A stretch of 64,000 bases of DNA from Novosphingobium barchaimii LL02 (GCF_001046635.1 NZ_KQ130457.1:191641-255640); one strand, 5' to 3'. Positions 44,087 through 53,261 are shown, numbered from the stretch's first letter. A program made the numbers and translations. Notes: a model not told the origin generated them from the letters alone.

Positions 44087-45757
44087 TCAGGCCGACTTCG
44101 CCAGCACGTGCTTGGCGGTGACGTAGCCCCACACGAACGATGGCCCTACGCTGGCGCCCGCCCCCGGATAGACCCGTCCCATGGAGGAGGCGGTCGATAC
44201 GCCCGTGGCATAAAGGCCCTCGATCACCGAGCCGTCTTCGCGCAGGACGCGTGCATTTGTGTCGGTGACGACGCCGCCATACGTGCCGACATCGCCGGGA
44301 AGTACTTCCATCGCATAGAAAGGTCCCTGGTCGATCGACCCCAGCGACGCGTTCGGCGCATATTTGTCGCCCAGCCAACGGTCGTATGCCCGGTCGCCGC
44401 GCTGGAAGTCGTCGTCGTGGTTCTGCGCCACGAACCCGTTGAAGCGGTCGACAGTCCCGCGCAGCGCTGCCGGGTCGATCGAGATCAGCTTCGCAAGTTC
44501 CTCGATGGAATCCGCCTTCTTGAGGAACCCGGTCTCGAACCAACTCTTCGGCTTTTTCGTCCCGGGCATGGTGTTCGCCAGCATGTACTTCTTCAAGAAC
44601 TGCTGATCCATGATCGCCCAACTCGGCACGGCCGCAACCTCGCGGTTGCGGATCAGCATGTTTCGGCAATAGGCCATGTAGGAGCCGCCCTCGTTCATGT
44701 AGCGAACACCGGACTGATCAACGAGGATGCAGTGCGGCGAAGCGGTCACGCCCTGCACGACCGGCTTGATCGCGACATCCTCCATGCCGGGGGGAATAGC
44801 GATCTGATTGCCGACGAATTCCTCCATCTGCGCCGTCGCTGCACCGAGGCGGGCCATCTCGAGGATCATTTCGCCGGTGTCGCCTTCGGCAGTAAGGCTC
44901 CAGTTCGTCGAAGTGCCCGGGATATGTTCGTCGCGCATCGCCTGGTTGCGGGCAAACCCGCCCGCATTCACCAGCACGCCGAGCCTGGCACCGATACGCC
45001 ATGGCTTGCCATCACGGGTCGTGACAATGCCCTTGACCACACCGTCTTCGGCAATGAGTTCGGTTACCGGACTATCCGTGCGCAATTCGACGCCTGCCTT
45101 GAGCGATGCCTGGAGCATGCGGCCCTGCAGGGCTGCACCAGCGGTAACGTAATGCTTGCCCGTCAATTTGGCACCAACCGTGCGCAACATGAACCGTGCA
45201 GCGATGCGCTTCGAAGCCCACGACTGCTTGAGGAAGCGCAGCTGCAGCATCTCGTCCAGTGTACTCATCATCGAGAGGAAATTTGGCCGTAGCTTCGACT
45301 TCCACGCACCCAGTTCGTTCACGTTGAATAGTTCCGCAACCACGGTCCGCCCCTGCTCGGAACCACCGGGAGCGTCGTCGTAGTAATCCGGCCAGTAGGA
45401 TACCCTGTTCAGCTTGATGCCCTGCGCGACCAGGAAGTTGACCATCTCGACGCCTTCGACCAGGTACGTCCCGCGGCGTTCGGCCGACGTGCCCGGAGCG
45501 TCGTTGGGGCTTCCGACGACTGCATCCAGATAAGTGGTGGCCTGCTCGAAGCTGTCTGGCACGCCATCGCGCTTCATGAAGGGATTGTTTGGTATCCACA
45601 TCACGCCGCCAGAGCGGGCGGTGGTTCCGCCGATGAGGGATGTCTTCTCCAAAATCGCTACAGACTTGCCACCCGTCTTCAGAGTGAGAGCGCAGCACAT
45701 GGAACCGCCGCCGCTGCCGACGACCACGAAATCGAAGGTTTCATCGAATGCCGTCAT
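44087..45757 (-). CDS. KstD-like FAD-dependent dehydrogenase
   Basis: 556 aa flavoprotein of the 3-ketosteroid delta-1-dehydrogenase/fumarate reductase group. Seen: VVVGSGGGSMCCALTLKTGG (Gly14-x-Gly16-x-x) binding FAD, GGTTARSGGVMWIPNNPFM, GVLVNAGGFARNQ, and C-terminal GLYATGVSTASSMGRVYPGA followed by GPSFVWGYVTAKH, matching the KstD ending with its Tyr-Pro-Gly. Such enzymes desaturate ring A of 3-ketosteroids or related cyclic ketones. Substrate here unproven; the motif agreement is good but other Delta1/Delta4 and cyclohexanone-type dehydrogenases look alike. Last gene of the minus-strand operon. Confidence 0.87.
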   Translation of the reverse strand: MTAFDETFDFVVVGSGGGSMCCALTLKTGGKSVAILEKTSLIGGTTARSGGVMWIPNNPFMKRDGVPDSFEQATTYLDAVVGSPNDAPGTSAERRGTYLVEGVEMVNFLVAQGIKLNRVSYWPDYYDDAPGGSEQGRTVVAELFNVNELGAWKSKLRPNFLSMMSTLDEMLQLRFLKQSWASKRIAARFMLRTVGAKLTGKHYVTAGAALQGRMLQASLKAGVELRTDSPVTELIAEDGVVKGIVTTRDGKPWRIGARLGVLVNAGGFARNQAMRDEHIPGTSTNWSLTAEGDTGEMILEMARLGAATAQMEEFVGNQIAIPPGMEDVAIKPVVQGVTASPHCILVDQSGVRYMNEGGSYMAYCRNMLIRNREVAAVPSWAIMDQQFLKKYMLANTMPGTKKPKSWFETGFLKKADSIEELAKLISIDPAALRGTVDRFNGFVAQNHDDDFQRGDRAYDRWLGDKYAPNASLGSIDQGPFYAMEVLPGDVGTYGGVVTDTNARVLREDGSVIEGLYATGVSTASSMGRVYPGAGASVGPSFVWGYVTAKHVLAKSA

Positions 45758-45787
45758 AGAAAGTGACCTTTCATCCGCGCCTGGCGA

Positions 45788-46234
45788 TCAGGCCTTTTTA
45801 GTTTCGGGCGAGGTCCGCACAAGCGTACGCTTGAGCTGACGGCTGGTGAACAGCCACTTGCCATCGCGCTTTTCGTAGGTCTCATGATAGAATCCGAATC
45901 CGTGGATCAGCAGTTCTTCGGTTTCGGAATCGAAGATCAAATCCTCCATGCCCCAGATGCCCTTGGCTTTTGTGGCACTTTCGAAGGTGATGTCGGGGGT
46001 GTGCGAATGGTGGACAGTGGTGCGTCCCTTGCCGAGTAGAGCCTTGACGTTCTCGATCATGATGTCGGCACTGTCCCAGCGCTCGAAGCCCTGATTGTGC
46101 GAAACGTGATCGTCGGCGTGAAGCGCGCGGTACAGATCCCAGTCTTTGGTATCGCAGGCGCGGTCACGGCGAGATTTAAGAACCCTGATGTCCTCAATCG
46201 CGATCAGTCGTTCGATATCACTCATATCCGTCAT
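45788..46234 (-). CDS. SnoaL/NTF2-like protein, copy 1
   Basis: 148 aa. Single cone-shaped NTF2-like domain: N-terminal helix SDIERLIAIEDIRVLKSRRD, RALHADDHVSH, TVHHSHTPDITFE and YHETYEKRDGKWLFTSRQLK. It is closely similar to the next gene upstream, with which it overlaps by four bases (ATGA), so this is a tandem duplication. Family members include polyketide cyclases and delta5-3-ketosteroid isomerase-like enzymes. Catalytic residues cannot be fixed from the sequence alone. Confidence 0.87.
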   Translation of the reverse strand: MTDMSDIERLIAIEDIRVLKSRRDRACDTKDWDLYRALHADDHVSHNQGFERWDSADIMIENVKALLGKGRTTVHHSHTPDITFESATKAKGIWGMEDLIFDSETEELLIHGFGFYHETYEKRDGKWLFTSRQLKRTLVRTSPETKKA

Positions 46235-46743
46235 CCGTCCGCTCCGATTTTTCTGATGGTAGGTTCGCTGTCGATCCGGGGCGGGAAGTCCGCTCCGGCC
46301 GATCTGCGCGTAAAGTAGTATTTCAGCGTACGGCGCGTGAACAGCCACCGCTCGGCTCGCTTTTCGTAAGTCTCGAAGTAGTGCCCAAAAGCCTGAAACC
46401 AGTGATCCTCGCCGTCCTGTTTCCAAAACGACATGCCCTCCATGGCCCAGGTCCCATGCGCTCGGTCGGGCGTCTCGAACTCTATCTCAGGCGTATGCGA
46501 ATGATGGAGGGTGGTAAGATTCGCCATGGATCGTGGCACGTGGATCATCATTTCAGCGGCGCTGGTCCACCGTCCGTAGTCGCCGTTTTCGGAGATATGG
46601 TCGGGGGCGTGAAGAGACTCGTAAAGAACCCAGTCCTTGGCATCGGCCGCTTGGTCCCTTTGCGCTTTAAGGCGGAATATCTCTTCGAGCGCAACGAGAC
46701 GTTCGATATCCGTCAGGCCATGCCGGGTATCGTTGCCAGACAT
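46231..46743 (-). CDS. SnoaL/NTF2-like protein, copy 2
   Basis: 170 aa. Paralogue of copy 1: TDIERLVALEEIFRLKAQRD, ESLHAPDHISENG, TLHHSHTPEIEFE, HYFETYEKRAERWLFTRRTL, plus a longer C-terminal tail (residues about 150-170). ATG at 46743 lies 2 bases after the LLM gene stop. Upstream in-frame ATGs lie inside the LLM gene and lack homology. May form a hetero-oligomer with copy 1. Confidence 0.86.
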   Translation of the reverse strand: MSGNDTRHGLTDIERLVALEEIFRLKAQRDQAADAKDWVLYESLHAPDHISENGDYGRWTSAAEMMIHVPRSMANLTTLHHSHTPEIEFETPDRAHGTWAMEGMSFWKQDGEDHWFQAFGHYFETYEKRAERWLFTRRTLKYYFTRRSAGADFPPRIDSEPTIRKIGADG

Positions 46744-46745
46744 TT

Positions 46746-47657
46746 TCAGGCCGGCAGTCGGGCGACGATTTCCTCGCCGAACCATTGCACGTTGTCGAGG
46801 AAAGCCTGCCGGCTCGGGTGAGGGGGCTCGACCATCGTCCATGTCACGCCGACGCCGGCAAGGTCGTTGACCGCTTCGATGTAGCGGTCAGCGCTTTCCC
46901 TTGATGCATAGTCCAGCTTCGCCAGGGCACCGATGGCGACATCGAACGGTCCCGTTCTACCAAAAGAAGCTCGCAGGTCGTTGAGCCTTTCGATGTTCTC
47001 ACCGAGTTGGGCAACCGAGTGGATGCCGGATTCCTGATTGGCCTTTGTCATGGTGGGGGCCGAGAAAAACGGGCTCCATCCATCGCCGGATTGCGCAGCG
47101 CGTTCCACTGCCTTGCCGCTGCCCCCGCCGATCCAGATCGGCGGCGGGGTGTGGAGTGCAGGGCGCGGTTCATTGCCCACCGCATTGAAGTTGCGGCCTT
47201 CCTTGACCACGGCGCCGCCCGCCCAAGCCGCGCGGATCACTTCGATGGCTTCGTCGAACAGGGCGCCGCGCTTGTGGAAATCGACGCCGAGTGCCTCGAA
47301 TTCGACCTTCTGATACCCGGCGCCGGCACCCAGGATCAATCGCCCTTCGGACAGGACCTGAAGGGTCGCTGCAGCCTTGGCGGTGAGAAACGGGTTGCGA
47401 TAGGCCATGACCAGGATGTTGGTATGCATCTTGAGTCTGGTCGTCGCGGCGGCGATGAAGCCGAACGCGGTGAATGGATCGAGCGCGTCGTGTCCGTTGG
47501 CATGAAGCCATTCGGCGGAAGGCGCAGGATGGTCTGTGAGGTAGCAGGCGTCGACCCCTGCGCTTTCCATCGCGACCGCCATTTCGCGCACCGCTGCGGG
47601 CGTCTGGAATTCACCGGGCGTGATGTCGCCAATCGGGATGCTCATCGTGAATTTCAT
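46746..47657 (-). CDS. LLM-class flavin-dependent oxidoreductase
   Basis: 303 aa luciferase-like monooxygenase, TIM barrel with typical blocks: AVREMAVAMESAGVDACYLT, LKMHTNILVMAYRNPFLTAK, LQVLSEGRLILGAGAGYQKV and PIWIGGGSGKAVERAAQSGD. It may use FMN; F420 is unlikely in sphingomonads but is typical of actinobacterial relatives. Reaction could be Baeyer-Villiger-like oxygenation or hydride transfer. Sits between SnoaL genes, which suggests a cyclic intermediate. Confidence 0.88.
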   Translation of the reverse strand: MKFTMSIPIGDITPGEFQTPAAVREMAVAMESAGVDACYLTDHPAPSAEWLHANGHDALDPFTAFGFIAAATTRLKMHTNILVMAYRNPFLTAKAAATLQVLSEGRLILGAGAGYQKVEFEALGVDFHKRGALFDEAIEVIRAAWAGGAVVKEGRNFNAVGNEPRPALHTPPPIWIGGGSGKAVERAAQSGDGWSPFFSAPTMTKANQESGIHSVAQLGENIERLNDLRASFGRTGPFDVAIGALAKLDYASRESADRYIEAVNDLAGVGVTWTMVEPPHPSRQAFLDNVQWFGEEIVARLPA

Positions 47658-47716
47658 GTATTAATTCCAGCGGATCGAAAGGGATGGGCGTCACATAGGG
47701 GCGCGACGGTAAAGGC

Positions 47717-48199
47717 TCAGGCCAGGCTGGGTCCTTCGTTGAGGCGACCAAGCAGTTGCGAGCCAGCGGGATCACCGTTCAGCATGTAGTTCTGGCGATA
47801 GACAATTTTCCATCCTCCCTCAGGCTGGCGGGCCAATTCGATGCGCGATGCGCTAAGCCGACCGATGAAGAAGCCATTGTCGCCATGCATGTTGACCATT
47901 GTGTGGCAGGTGGCCACGGCTTGGTCACCGTCGACCACCACATAGGGCAGCGTGGAGATATGTGCGCATCCAGCGCCGACGAAGCCCAGGTGGCCCGGAT
48001 CTCGGGTGATAGCCTCGATCGTTTCGCGCCCTTCCATCTTGCCGATGTCGCCGACGGCGTAGACGCCCTGGTCCTCGTAGAACGAACCTACTGCAGGACC
48101 GTTGAGGCCGTCCACCGCATAGCCGTACCCGCACACGACCTGGTAGATGGCCTGACGATCTTCTAGGGCCTGCAGGCGGTCTTCGATTGATTTTGTCAT
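47717..48199 (-). CDS. SnoaL/NTF2-like protein, copy 3
   Basis: 160 aa. More distant SnoaL-like protein: IEDRLQALEDRQAIYQVVCG, YGYAVDGLNGPAVGSFYEDQ, MEGRETIEAI, VATCHTMVNMHG and GWKIVYRQNYMLNG. ATG at 48199 preceded by GGGAGAC. It is related to ring-hydroxylating dioxygenase beta-like/SnoaL proteins. 59 bases separate it from the LLM gene downstream and 14 from the SDR upstream. Confidence 0.85.
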   Translation of the reverse strand: MTKSIEDRLQALEDRQAIYQVVCGYGYAVDGLNGPAVGSFYEDQGVYAVGDIGKMEGRETIEAITRDPGHLGFVGAGCAHISTLPYVVVDGDQAVATCHTMVNMHGDNGFFIGRLSASRIELARQPEGGWKIVYRQNYMLNGDPAGSQLLGRLNEGPSLA

Positions 48200-48213
48200 C
48201 TTGTCTGTCTCCC

Positions 48214-49005
48214 TTAGCCGACCATGTATCCGCCAGCGTCGCAATTGATCGACTGGCCGGTGATCATCCGGCTTTCCTCGCCGGCAAGGAACAGGGCGAG
48301 ATAGGCAATGTCGATTGGCTGGGCGATGGAACGCAGCGGCGAATCCGTCAGAATCTGGGTTTTCCAATCGTCGTAGCTCAGGCCCTTTTCGGCGGCCATG
48401 CGCTTGCCCCAGTTCATCCAGAGCTCGGTCTCGATGCTACCGGGAACCAGGCAGTTGCAGCGGATCCCCTTGGGACCGACTTCCAGCGCGATGGTCTTGG
48501 TCAGGGCACGAAGAGCCGCTTTCGCCGACGTGTAATGCGTCTTGCGCACCATGCCGATCCACCCGGCGGTCGAGGAAAAGTTGATGATCGAACCGGTGCC
48601 ACGCTCCAGCATGGAGCGGTTGAGCACTTCACGCGAGCACAGCATTGCGGCGGTCAGGTCGATGGCAAGCGTGTTGTTGAAATTCTCGACCGTCTGCTCC
48701 CAGACCCACTTGTCCTGGCCCGGCGCTGCGGCGTTGTTGAGCATGATATCGACCTGGCCGAATTCCACCATCGCCCGATCGACCATGGCGCGAACGTCAT
48801 CCTCGCTGGTGACGTCCACGCGCATGCCGATCGCACCGTCGCCTGCGGCCTTCGCAGCTTCGAGGACAAGCTCTTCGCGGCGGGCGGCAAGGAGAACCTT
48901 TGCGCCCTGTTCGACGAATAGCTTGGCCATCACCGGGCCGCAGCCGGTGCTGGCGCCAGTGATGATCGCAACTTTCCCGGCAAGCCGGCCCGTATTTGTG
49001 GTCAT
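48214..49005 (-). CDS. Short-chain dehydrogenase/reductase
   Basis: 263 aa. Classical SDR: cofactor motif TGASTGCG (residues 17-23 region), NNAA (90-93), catalytic Ser144 (INFSS), Tyr158 and Lys162 (HYTSAKAALRAL). Oxidises or reduces a hydroxyl/ketone with NAD(P). The start at 49005 has GAGGAAA before it; an upstream ATG is not favoured. First gene of the minus-strand operon SDR-SnoaL-LLM-SnoaL-SnoaL-KstD-like. Confidence 0.92.
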   Translation of the reverse strand: MTTNTGRLAGKVAIITGASTGCGPVMAKLFVEQGAKVLLAARREELVLEAAKAAGDGAIGMRVDVTSEDDVRAMVDRAMVEFGQVDIMLNNAAAPGQDKWVWEQTVENFNNTLAIDLTAAMLCSREVLNRSMLERGTGSIINFSSTAGWIGMVRKTHYTSAKAALRALTKTIALEVGPKGIRCNCLVPGSIETELWMNWGKRMAAEKGLSYDDWKTQILTDSPLRSIAQPIDIAYLALFLAGEESRMITGQSINCDAGGYMVG

Positions 49006-49044
49006 GCAAGCTTTTCCTCTTCCCGACATCCCCATAAATAATAA

Positions 49045-49065
49045 AATGCATATTGGGGGATGCAT
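49045..49065. promoter_or_regulatory. Inverted repeat AATGCAT/ATGCATT upstream of the SDR operon
   Basis: Perfect 7-bp arms (49045-49051, 49059/49060-49065) with a short spacer, in an AT-rich stretch 40 bases upstream of the SDR start. Looks like an operator for a dimeric regulator. Confidence 0.45.
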
Positions 49066-49191
49066 TAATTGAATGACTGTTATCGCAGCGGTCGGATGAG
49101 TGCAAGGCTCTCCGGTCGGTTCGTCGTTTCCCCAGGTGCTATGGACGGAACGGCCTGTGTTGACGAATGCCTAAGTCCGTCCCGCTCACCG

Positions 49192-50433
49192 TCAGCGCAT
49201 ACGGTAGGCCAGTGGCAGGTGTTTGACACCGCCGACAAAGCTGCCTTCGACAAAGCGCGGTTCGCCAGCGAGTTCGATATGCTCGACCCGGTCCAGCAAC
49301 TCACGGAAGAACGAAGAAAGTTCGAATCGCGCGAGATACTGACCCAGACAGACGTGGGGGCCGGTGCCGAAGGCGAGATGGCGATTCGGGCGGCGATCGA
49401 GCCTGAAGGCGAAGGGGTCTTCGTATATCGCCTCGTCGAAGCTGGCCGACGGGTAGCTCATCAACAGTAGGTCGCCTGCCTTGACCTGCTTGCCGGCAAT
49501 ATCGCAGTCTTCCACAGCGGTACGGCAGAAATGCTTGACCGGTGTCGTCCAGCGCAGAATTTCTTCCACGGCGATCGGCATAAGGCCTGGATCCGCGCGC
49601 AGTTTGGCCAACTGCTCGGGGTTCTGCAATAATGCGAGCGTACCGCCGGTCAGGGCATAGCTTGTCGTGTCATGGCCGGCCGTTGCGATGATGTTGAAGT
49701 AGCCGAACACGTCGCGATCGGGCAGCAGTTCGCCGTCGATCCGTGCGTTGGCGATCACGCTGGCCAGCGAGCCGTCCGGTTCCCTACGACGGCGTTCGAT
49801 GATGTTCTGGAAATACGTGTACATCTCGATCATCGCGCCCCGGGCTCCGCCTTCCGACTGGAATTCGGGGTCCTGGCTAGAAAGCGTCGCCTGGGTGAGC
49901 CGCAGCATCATCGGTTCGTCCTCGGTCGGGACGCCCAGCATTGACATCACCACCCGCAGCGGGAAGGCCATCGCCACGTCCGCGAAATCGATCTCTCCGC
50001 CGGCTGCGTCCATTCGGCCGATGAACTCGCGTGCGAGCGCCTGGATATCCTTGAGCAGAGGCTCCAGACCCTTGGGCGTGAAGTAGCTTTGCGTAATTTC
50101 GCGGTAGGCCCGGTGTTCGGTGCCGTCCATGAGGATCAGGTTGCGCATGAAATCCTTGGTGTCCTTACCGCCTGCGGCTTCGCGCATCTTGGCTTCGTAG
50201 GACAGCGGCAGCAGAGCCTGGCGCGGTTCGTTTATAAACTGCTTTGCGTCACGCTCGATCGCCATGAGATCGCTGTGCCGGGACACCAGCCAGAACGGCG
50301 CGTAGTTCGGGGCGGCGATGAACGGCAAGGGATCGGAGGTGCGGATTTTCGCCAGCAGTCCGTGCAGCGCGGCAGGATCGGTGAACGTGCGGGGATCGAC
50401 GATTGCTTCGATTGGGAGGTCGGTTGCCGACAT
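49192..50433 (-). CDS. Cytochrome P450 monooxygenase
   Basis: 413 aa soluble bacterial class P450. I-helix AGHDTT (252-257), E-x-x-R at Glu291-Arg294 (EEILR), heme loop FGTGPHVCLG with Cys362. Hydroxylates a hydrophobic substrate using electrons from a ferredoxin and reductase, neither of which is encoded in this window. Similar in layout to sterol- and terpenoid-acting CYPs. Start at 50433 follows AGGAGA; the longer upstream frame has no P450 homology. Divergent from the SDR at 50522. Confidence 0.93.
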   Translation of the reverse strand: MSATDLPIEAIVDPRTFTDPAALHGLLAKIRTSDPLPFIAAPNYAPFWLVSRHSDLMAIERDAKQFINEPRQALLPLSYEAKMREAAGGKDTKDFMRNLILMDGTEHRAYREITQSYFTPKGLEPLLKDIQALAREFIGRMDAAGGEIDFADVAMAFPLRVVMSMLGVPTEDEPMMLRLTQATLSSQDPEFQSEGGARGAMIEMYTYFQNIIERRRREPDGSLASVIANARIDGELLPDRDVFGYFNIIATAGHDTTSYALTGGTLALLQNPEQLAKLRADPGLMPIAVEEILRWTTPVKHFCRTAVEDCDIAGKQVKAGDLLLMSYPSASFDEAIYEDPFAFRLDRRPNRHLAFGTGPHVCLGQYLARFELSSFFRELLDRVEHIELAGEPRFVEGSFVGGVKHLPLAYRMR

Positions 50434-50521
50434 GTATCTCTCCTGTAGTTTCGAAAGGCTTGCTACCTGCCGTTGACTCGGCAATACGGGACACGGGAGT
50501 AAATGCAACTGGAGCCGCGCA

Positions 50522-51301
50522 ATGCAAATTGATTCCACGATATCCGCCGTGGTAACCGGCGGAGCATCGGGACTGGGTCTGGCGAGTGTAAAGGCACTGC
50601 GAGCCGCTGGCGCAAATGTCGCGATTTTCGATTTGAATGCCGAAGCGGGTGAGAGCGCCGCCGCCGAGACCGGTGCCATTTTCTGCGAAACCAATGTTCT
50701 TTCCGACGACAGCCTGGACGATGCGTTTGCGAGGGCCCGCGCGGTCAACGGGCAGGAGCGCATCCTGATTTCCTGTGCCGGCGGGGGCAATGCCAAGGCG
50801 ACTATCCGCAAGGACCGCGAAACTGGTGACATCGCACTTTTTCCTACGGCCGAATTTGCTCGCGTGCTCACGCTCAACGCGGTGGGTACCTTTGCTACTA
50901 TAACCCGTTTTGCGGCGGGGGCGGCGGCGCTCGAACCGATTGATGGGGAACGAGGGGCGATCGTATGTACAGGCTCCGTGGCAGCACAGGACGGTCAGAT
51001 GGGGCAGGCCGCATACGCAGCGGGCAAGGCGGCGATCGTGGGAATGACGCTGCCGATAGCCCGGGATCTCGGGAGGTTTGGCATCCGTGTGAACACAATC
51101 CTGCCAGGCATCTTCAGCACTCCCTTGATGAACCGCGCCCCGCAGGAGATGAAGGATAGGCTCAGTGCGATGACGGCCTTTCCAGGTCGTTTCGGCAATC
51201 CAGAGGAGTACGCGGCGCTGGCGATGGAACTGTGCCGCAATACCTACATCAACGCGCAGGCAATCCGCATCGATGCCGGGATACGCTTCGCGGCGAAATA
51301 G
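50522..51301 (+). CDS. Short-chain dehydrogenase (17-beta-HSD10/3-hydroxyacyl-CoA-like)
   Basis: 259 aa. SDR signatures: VVTGGASGLGLASVKALRAA, Ser152 (CTGSVAA), Tyr165 and Lys169 (AAYAAGKAAIVG), then RVNTILPGIFSTPL. Resembles the type II 3-hydroxyacyl-CoA dehydrogenase subgroup (fabG/HSD10-like). First gene of a seven-gene plus-strand operon with MDR dehydrogenase and enoyl-CoA hydratase, consistent with beta-oxidation of a hydroxyacyl-CoA. Confidence 0.9.
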   Translation: MQIDSTISAVVTGGASGLGLASVKALRAAGANVAIFDLNAEAGESAAAETGAIFCETNVLSDDSLDDAFARARAVNGQERILISCAGGGNAKATIRKDRETGDIALFPTAEFARVLTLNAVGTFATITRFAAGAAALEPIDGERGAIVCTGSVAAQDGQMGQAAYAAGKAAIVGMTLPIARDLGRFGIRVNTILPGIFSTPLMNRAPQEMKDRLSAMTAFPGRFGNPEEYAALAMELCRNTYINAQAIRIDAGIRFAAK

Positions 51302-51341
51302 CGGCGCGCTTTGATGATGACATAGAACGAAGGGCGAGATG

Positions 51342-52427
51342 ATGAAGGCCGCAGTATTTCGCGAGATGGGCGTTCCCATGGCGATCGAGGATATCTCGAT
51401 TTCCAAGCCGATCGGTCGTGAGGTGCTGGTCCGCCTCGAAGCGGTCGGCGTGTGCCATTCGGATCTTCACATTCTGACCGGAGACCTCCCACATCCTCTT
51501 CCTGCGGTCCTGGGTCACGAGGCGGCGGGTGTGGTCGAACAGGTCGGGCCCGAAGTTCACACGGTCAAGCCAGGTGATCATGTGGTTGTGTGCCTGACTT
51601 TCCATTGCGGGCATTGCGAGCAATGCCACGGCGGCAACAGTCACCGCTGCAATACGCCCGAGGCCATGCGCGGGGCATCCGAGTCCCCCCGGCTGACACA
51701 CGCGCGGGAGAGCCTGACACCCTTCATGAACATCGGCGCATTCGCGGAAATGGTGCTAGTGCACGAAAGCGGGTGCGTGACCATGCGACGCGACATGCCG
51801 TTCGATCGCGCGTGTCTGATCGGATGCGGCGTGACGACCGGGCTAGGCGCGGTAATGCGCGCCGCCGCAGTACGGCCCGGTGAAACAGTTGCCGTGATCG
51901 GTTGCGGTGGAGTAGGTCTTTCGGCCATCAATGGCGCGGTTATCGCCGGGGCGGGCCAGATCATCGCAATCGATCGGGTGGCATCGAAACTCGATCTGGC
52001 AAAGGCGTTCGGCGCCACGGCTGCCATCGACGGAACGCAAGGAAATGCAGTCGAGCAGGTCCTGGCGCTAACCGGCGGGCGCGGCGTCGATCACGTCATC
52101 GAGGCCATCGGCTTAAAGCAGACCATCGAGGACGGTTTCGCCATGCTTGCGAAAGGCGGGCTGGAAACGATCGTCGGCGCGGCGCGGTTCGACGCGAAAG
52201 TCGAACTGCCGGCGCTGGCGTTTCTTCGGGAGAAGCGAGTGCAGGGCTCGATGATGGGCGGGGTACGCAACTCCATCGATATCCCTCGATACATTGACCT
52301 GTACATGGATGGCCGCCTGAAGCTGGACGAGATGATTTCCCGCCGGCGGCCTCTCGGCGAAGTGAATGCTGCGTTCGAAGACATGAAGACCGGTGCTTTG
52401 GCGCGCTCTGTCATCGTGCTGAATTGA
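51342..52427 (+). CDS. Zinc-dependent MDR alcohol dehydrogenase
   Basis: 361 aa. Medium-chain dehydrogenase with catalytic zinc ligands Cys38 and His59-Glu60 (GVCHSDLH, LGHEAAG), structural zinc quartet Cys89, 92, 95, 103 (HCGHCEQCHGGNSHRC) and Rossmann motif VIGCGGVGLSAI. Oxidises an alcohol or reduces a carbonyl with NAD(P). Class III-like layout. Two adjacent ATGs; the second gives the family start MKAAVFREMG. Likely pairs with the aldehyde dehydrogenase at 57974. Confidence 0.92.
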   Translation: MKAAVFREMGVPMAIEDISISKPIGREVLVRLEAVGVCHSDLHILTGDLPHPLPAVLGHEAAGVVEQVGPEVHTVKPGDHVVVCLTFHCGHCEQCHGGNSHRCNTPEAMRGASESPRLTHARESLTPFMNIGAFAEMVLVHESGCVTMRRDMPFDRACLIGCGVTTGLGAVMRAAAVRPGETVAVIGCGGVGLSAINGAVIAGAGQIIAIDRVASKLDLAKAFGATAAIDGTQGNAVEQVLALTGGRGVDHVIEAIGLKQTIEDGFAMLAKGGLETIVGAARFDAKVELPALAFLREKRVQGSMMGGVRNSIDIPRYIDLYMDGRLKLDEMISRRRPLGEVNAAFEDMKTGALARSVIVLN

Positions 52428-52449
52428 ACCTTCAGGGCAAAAAGTGAAC

Positions 52450-53244
52450 ATGTCAGAACAGACCATCAATAGCGAACCGGTACGCTTCGAACTGTTGACA
52501 CCGCATATCGCGCTGGTGACGCTTGACCGGCCCGAGAAGCGCAACGCAATAAATCCGGCGGTTGCATCCGCGATCGAGGCGATTGTCCGGCGCGTTGAGG
52601 AGAGCGCCGAGATCCGTGTCGTCCTGCTAACCTCCAGCGAGCCGAAGGTATTTTGCGCGGGCGCCGACCTCGGCGCAATCGCCGCCGGTGCTGCGCGTGA
52701 TCTGGAAACGCCGACGGGAGGGTTTGCCGGTTTTGTCTTCGCGACGCGGCTCAAGCCCTGGATCGCGGTGGTGGAAGGATTGGCCCTCGCGGGGGGGTTC
52801 GAGATATGCCTCGCCTGCGACATGATCGTCGCCTCGCAAAGCGCTCGCTTCGGGCTGCCCGAGGTGAAGCGTGGCTTGATGGCAGGGGCAGGCGGCGTGC
52901 ATCGCATCGCCGGGACCCTGCCGCGCAATATCGCCAACGAGGTGCTCGCCACGGGCGACAATATAGATGCTGCTTTCGCGCACCGGTTCGGGCTGGTGAA
53001 CCGGCTTGCTGCCGCGGGCGAAGCGCTGAGTGTGGCGCGCGAACTGGCAGACAGGATAGCTGCCAACGCGCCGCTCGCCGTGCAGCACACCCTTGCGGCG
53101 GCCCGCGAAAGCATGGGGCAGCCGGACGGTGCGGCTCGCACGTTCGCGTCGACGCATGTCGCGGCGCTGCGGCGCACAGAAGACTTCAAGGAAGGTCCGC
53201 GCGCATTCGTCGAAAAGCGTGAACCTGTATGGACTGGCCGTTGA
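52450..53244 (+). CDS. Enoyl-CoA hydratase/isomerase (crotonase family)
   Basis: 264 aa. Crotonase fold: IALVTLDRPEKRNAINPAVA, FCAGADLGAIAAG (oxyanion loop), EGLALAGGFEICLACDMIVA and FGLPEVKRGLMAGAGGVHRI with the catalytic Glu in LPEV. Hydrates or isomerises an enoyl-CoA. GTG just upstream is an alternative start. Follows MDR by 22 bases and precedes DUF3237. Confidence 0.92.
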   Translation: MSEQTINSEPVRFELLTPHIALVTLDRPEKRNAINPAVASAIEAIVRRVEESAEIRVVLLTSSEPKVFCAGADLGAIAAGAARDLETPTGGFAGFVFATRLKPWIAVVEGLALAGGFEICLACDMIVASQSARFGLPEVKRGLMAGAGGVHRIAGTLPRNIANEVLATGDNIDAAFAHRFGLVNRLAAAGEALSVARELADRIAANAPLAVQHTLAAARESMGQPDGAARTFASTHVAALRRTEDFKEGPRAFVEKREPVWTGR

Positions 53245-53261
53245 GGCCTGGGAGAACTGTG

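Noticed and set aside
44087-50433. Firm assignment of the island to steroid or estrogen degradation
   Set aside because: KstD- and P450-like genes fit, but the cluster lacks recognisable meta-cleavage dioxygenase and other marker genes of known steroid pathways in this window.
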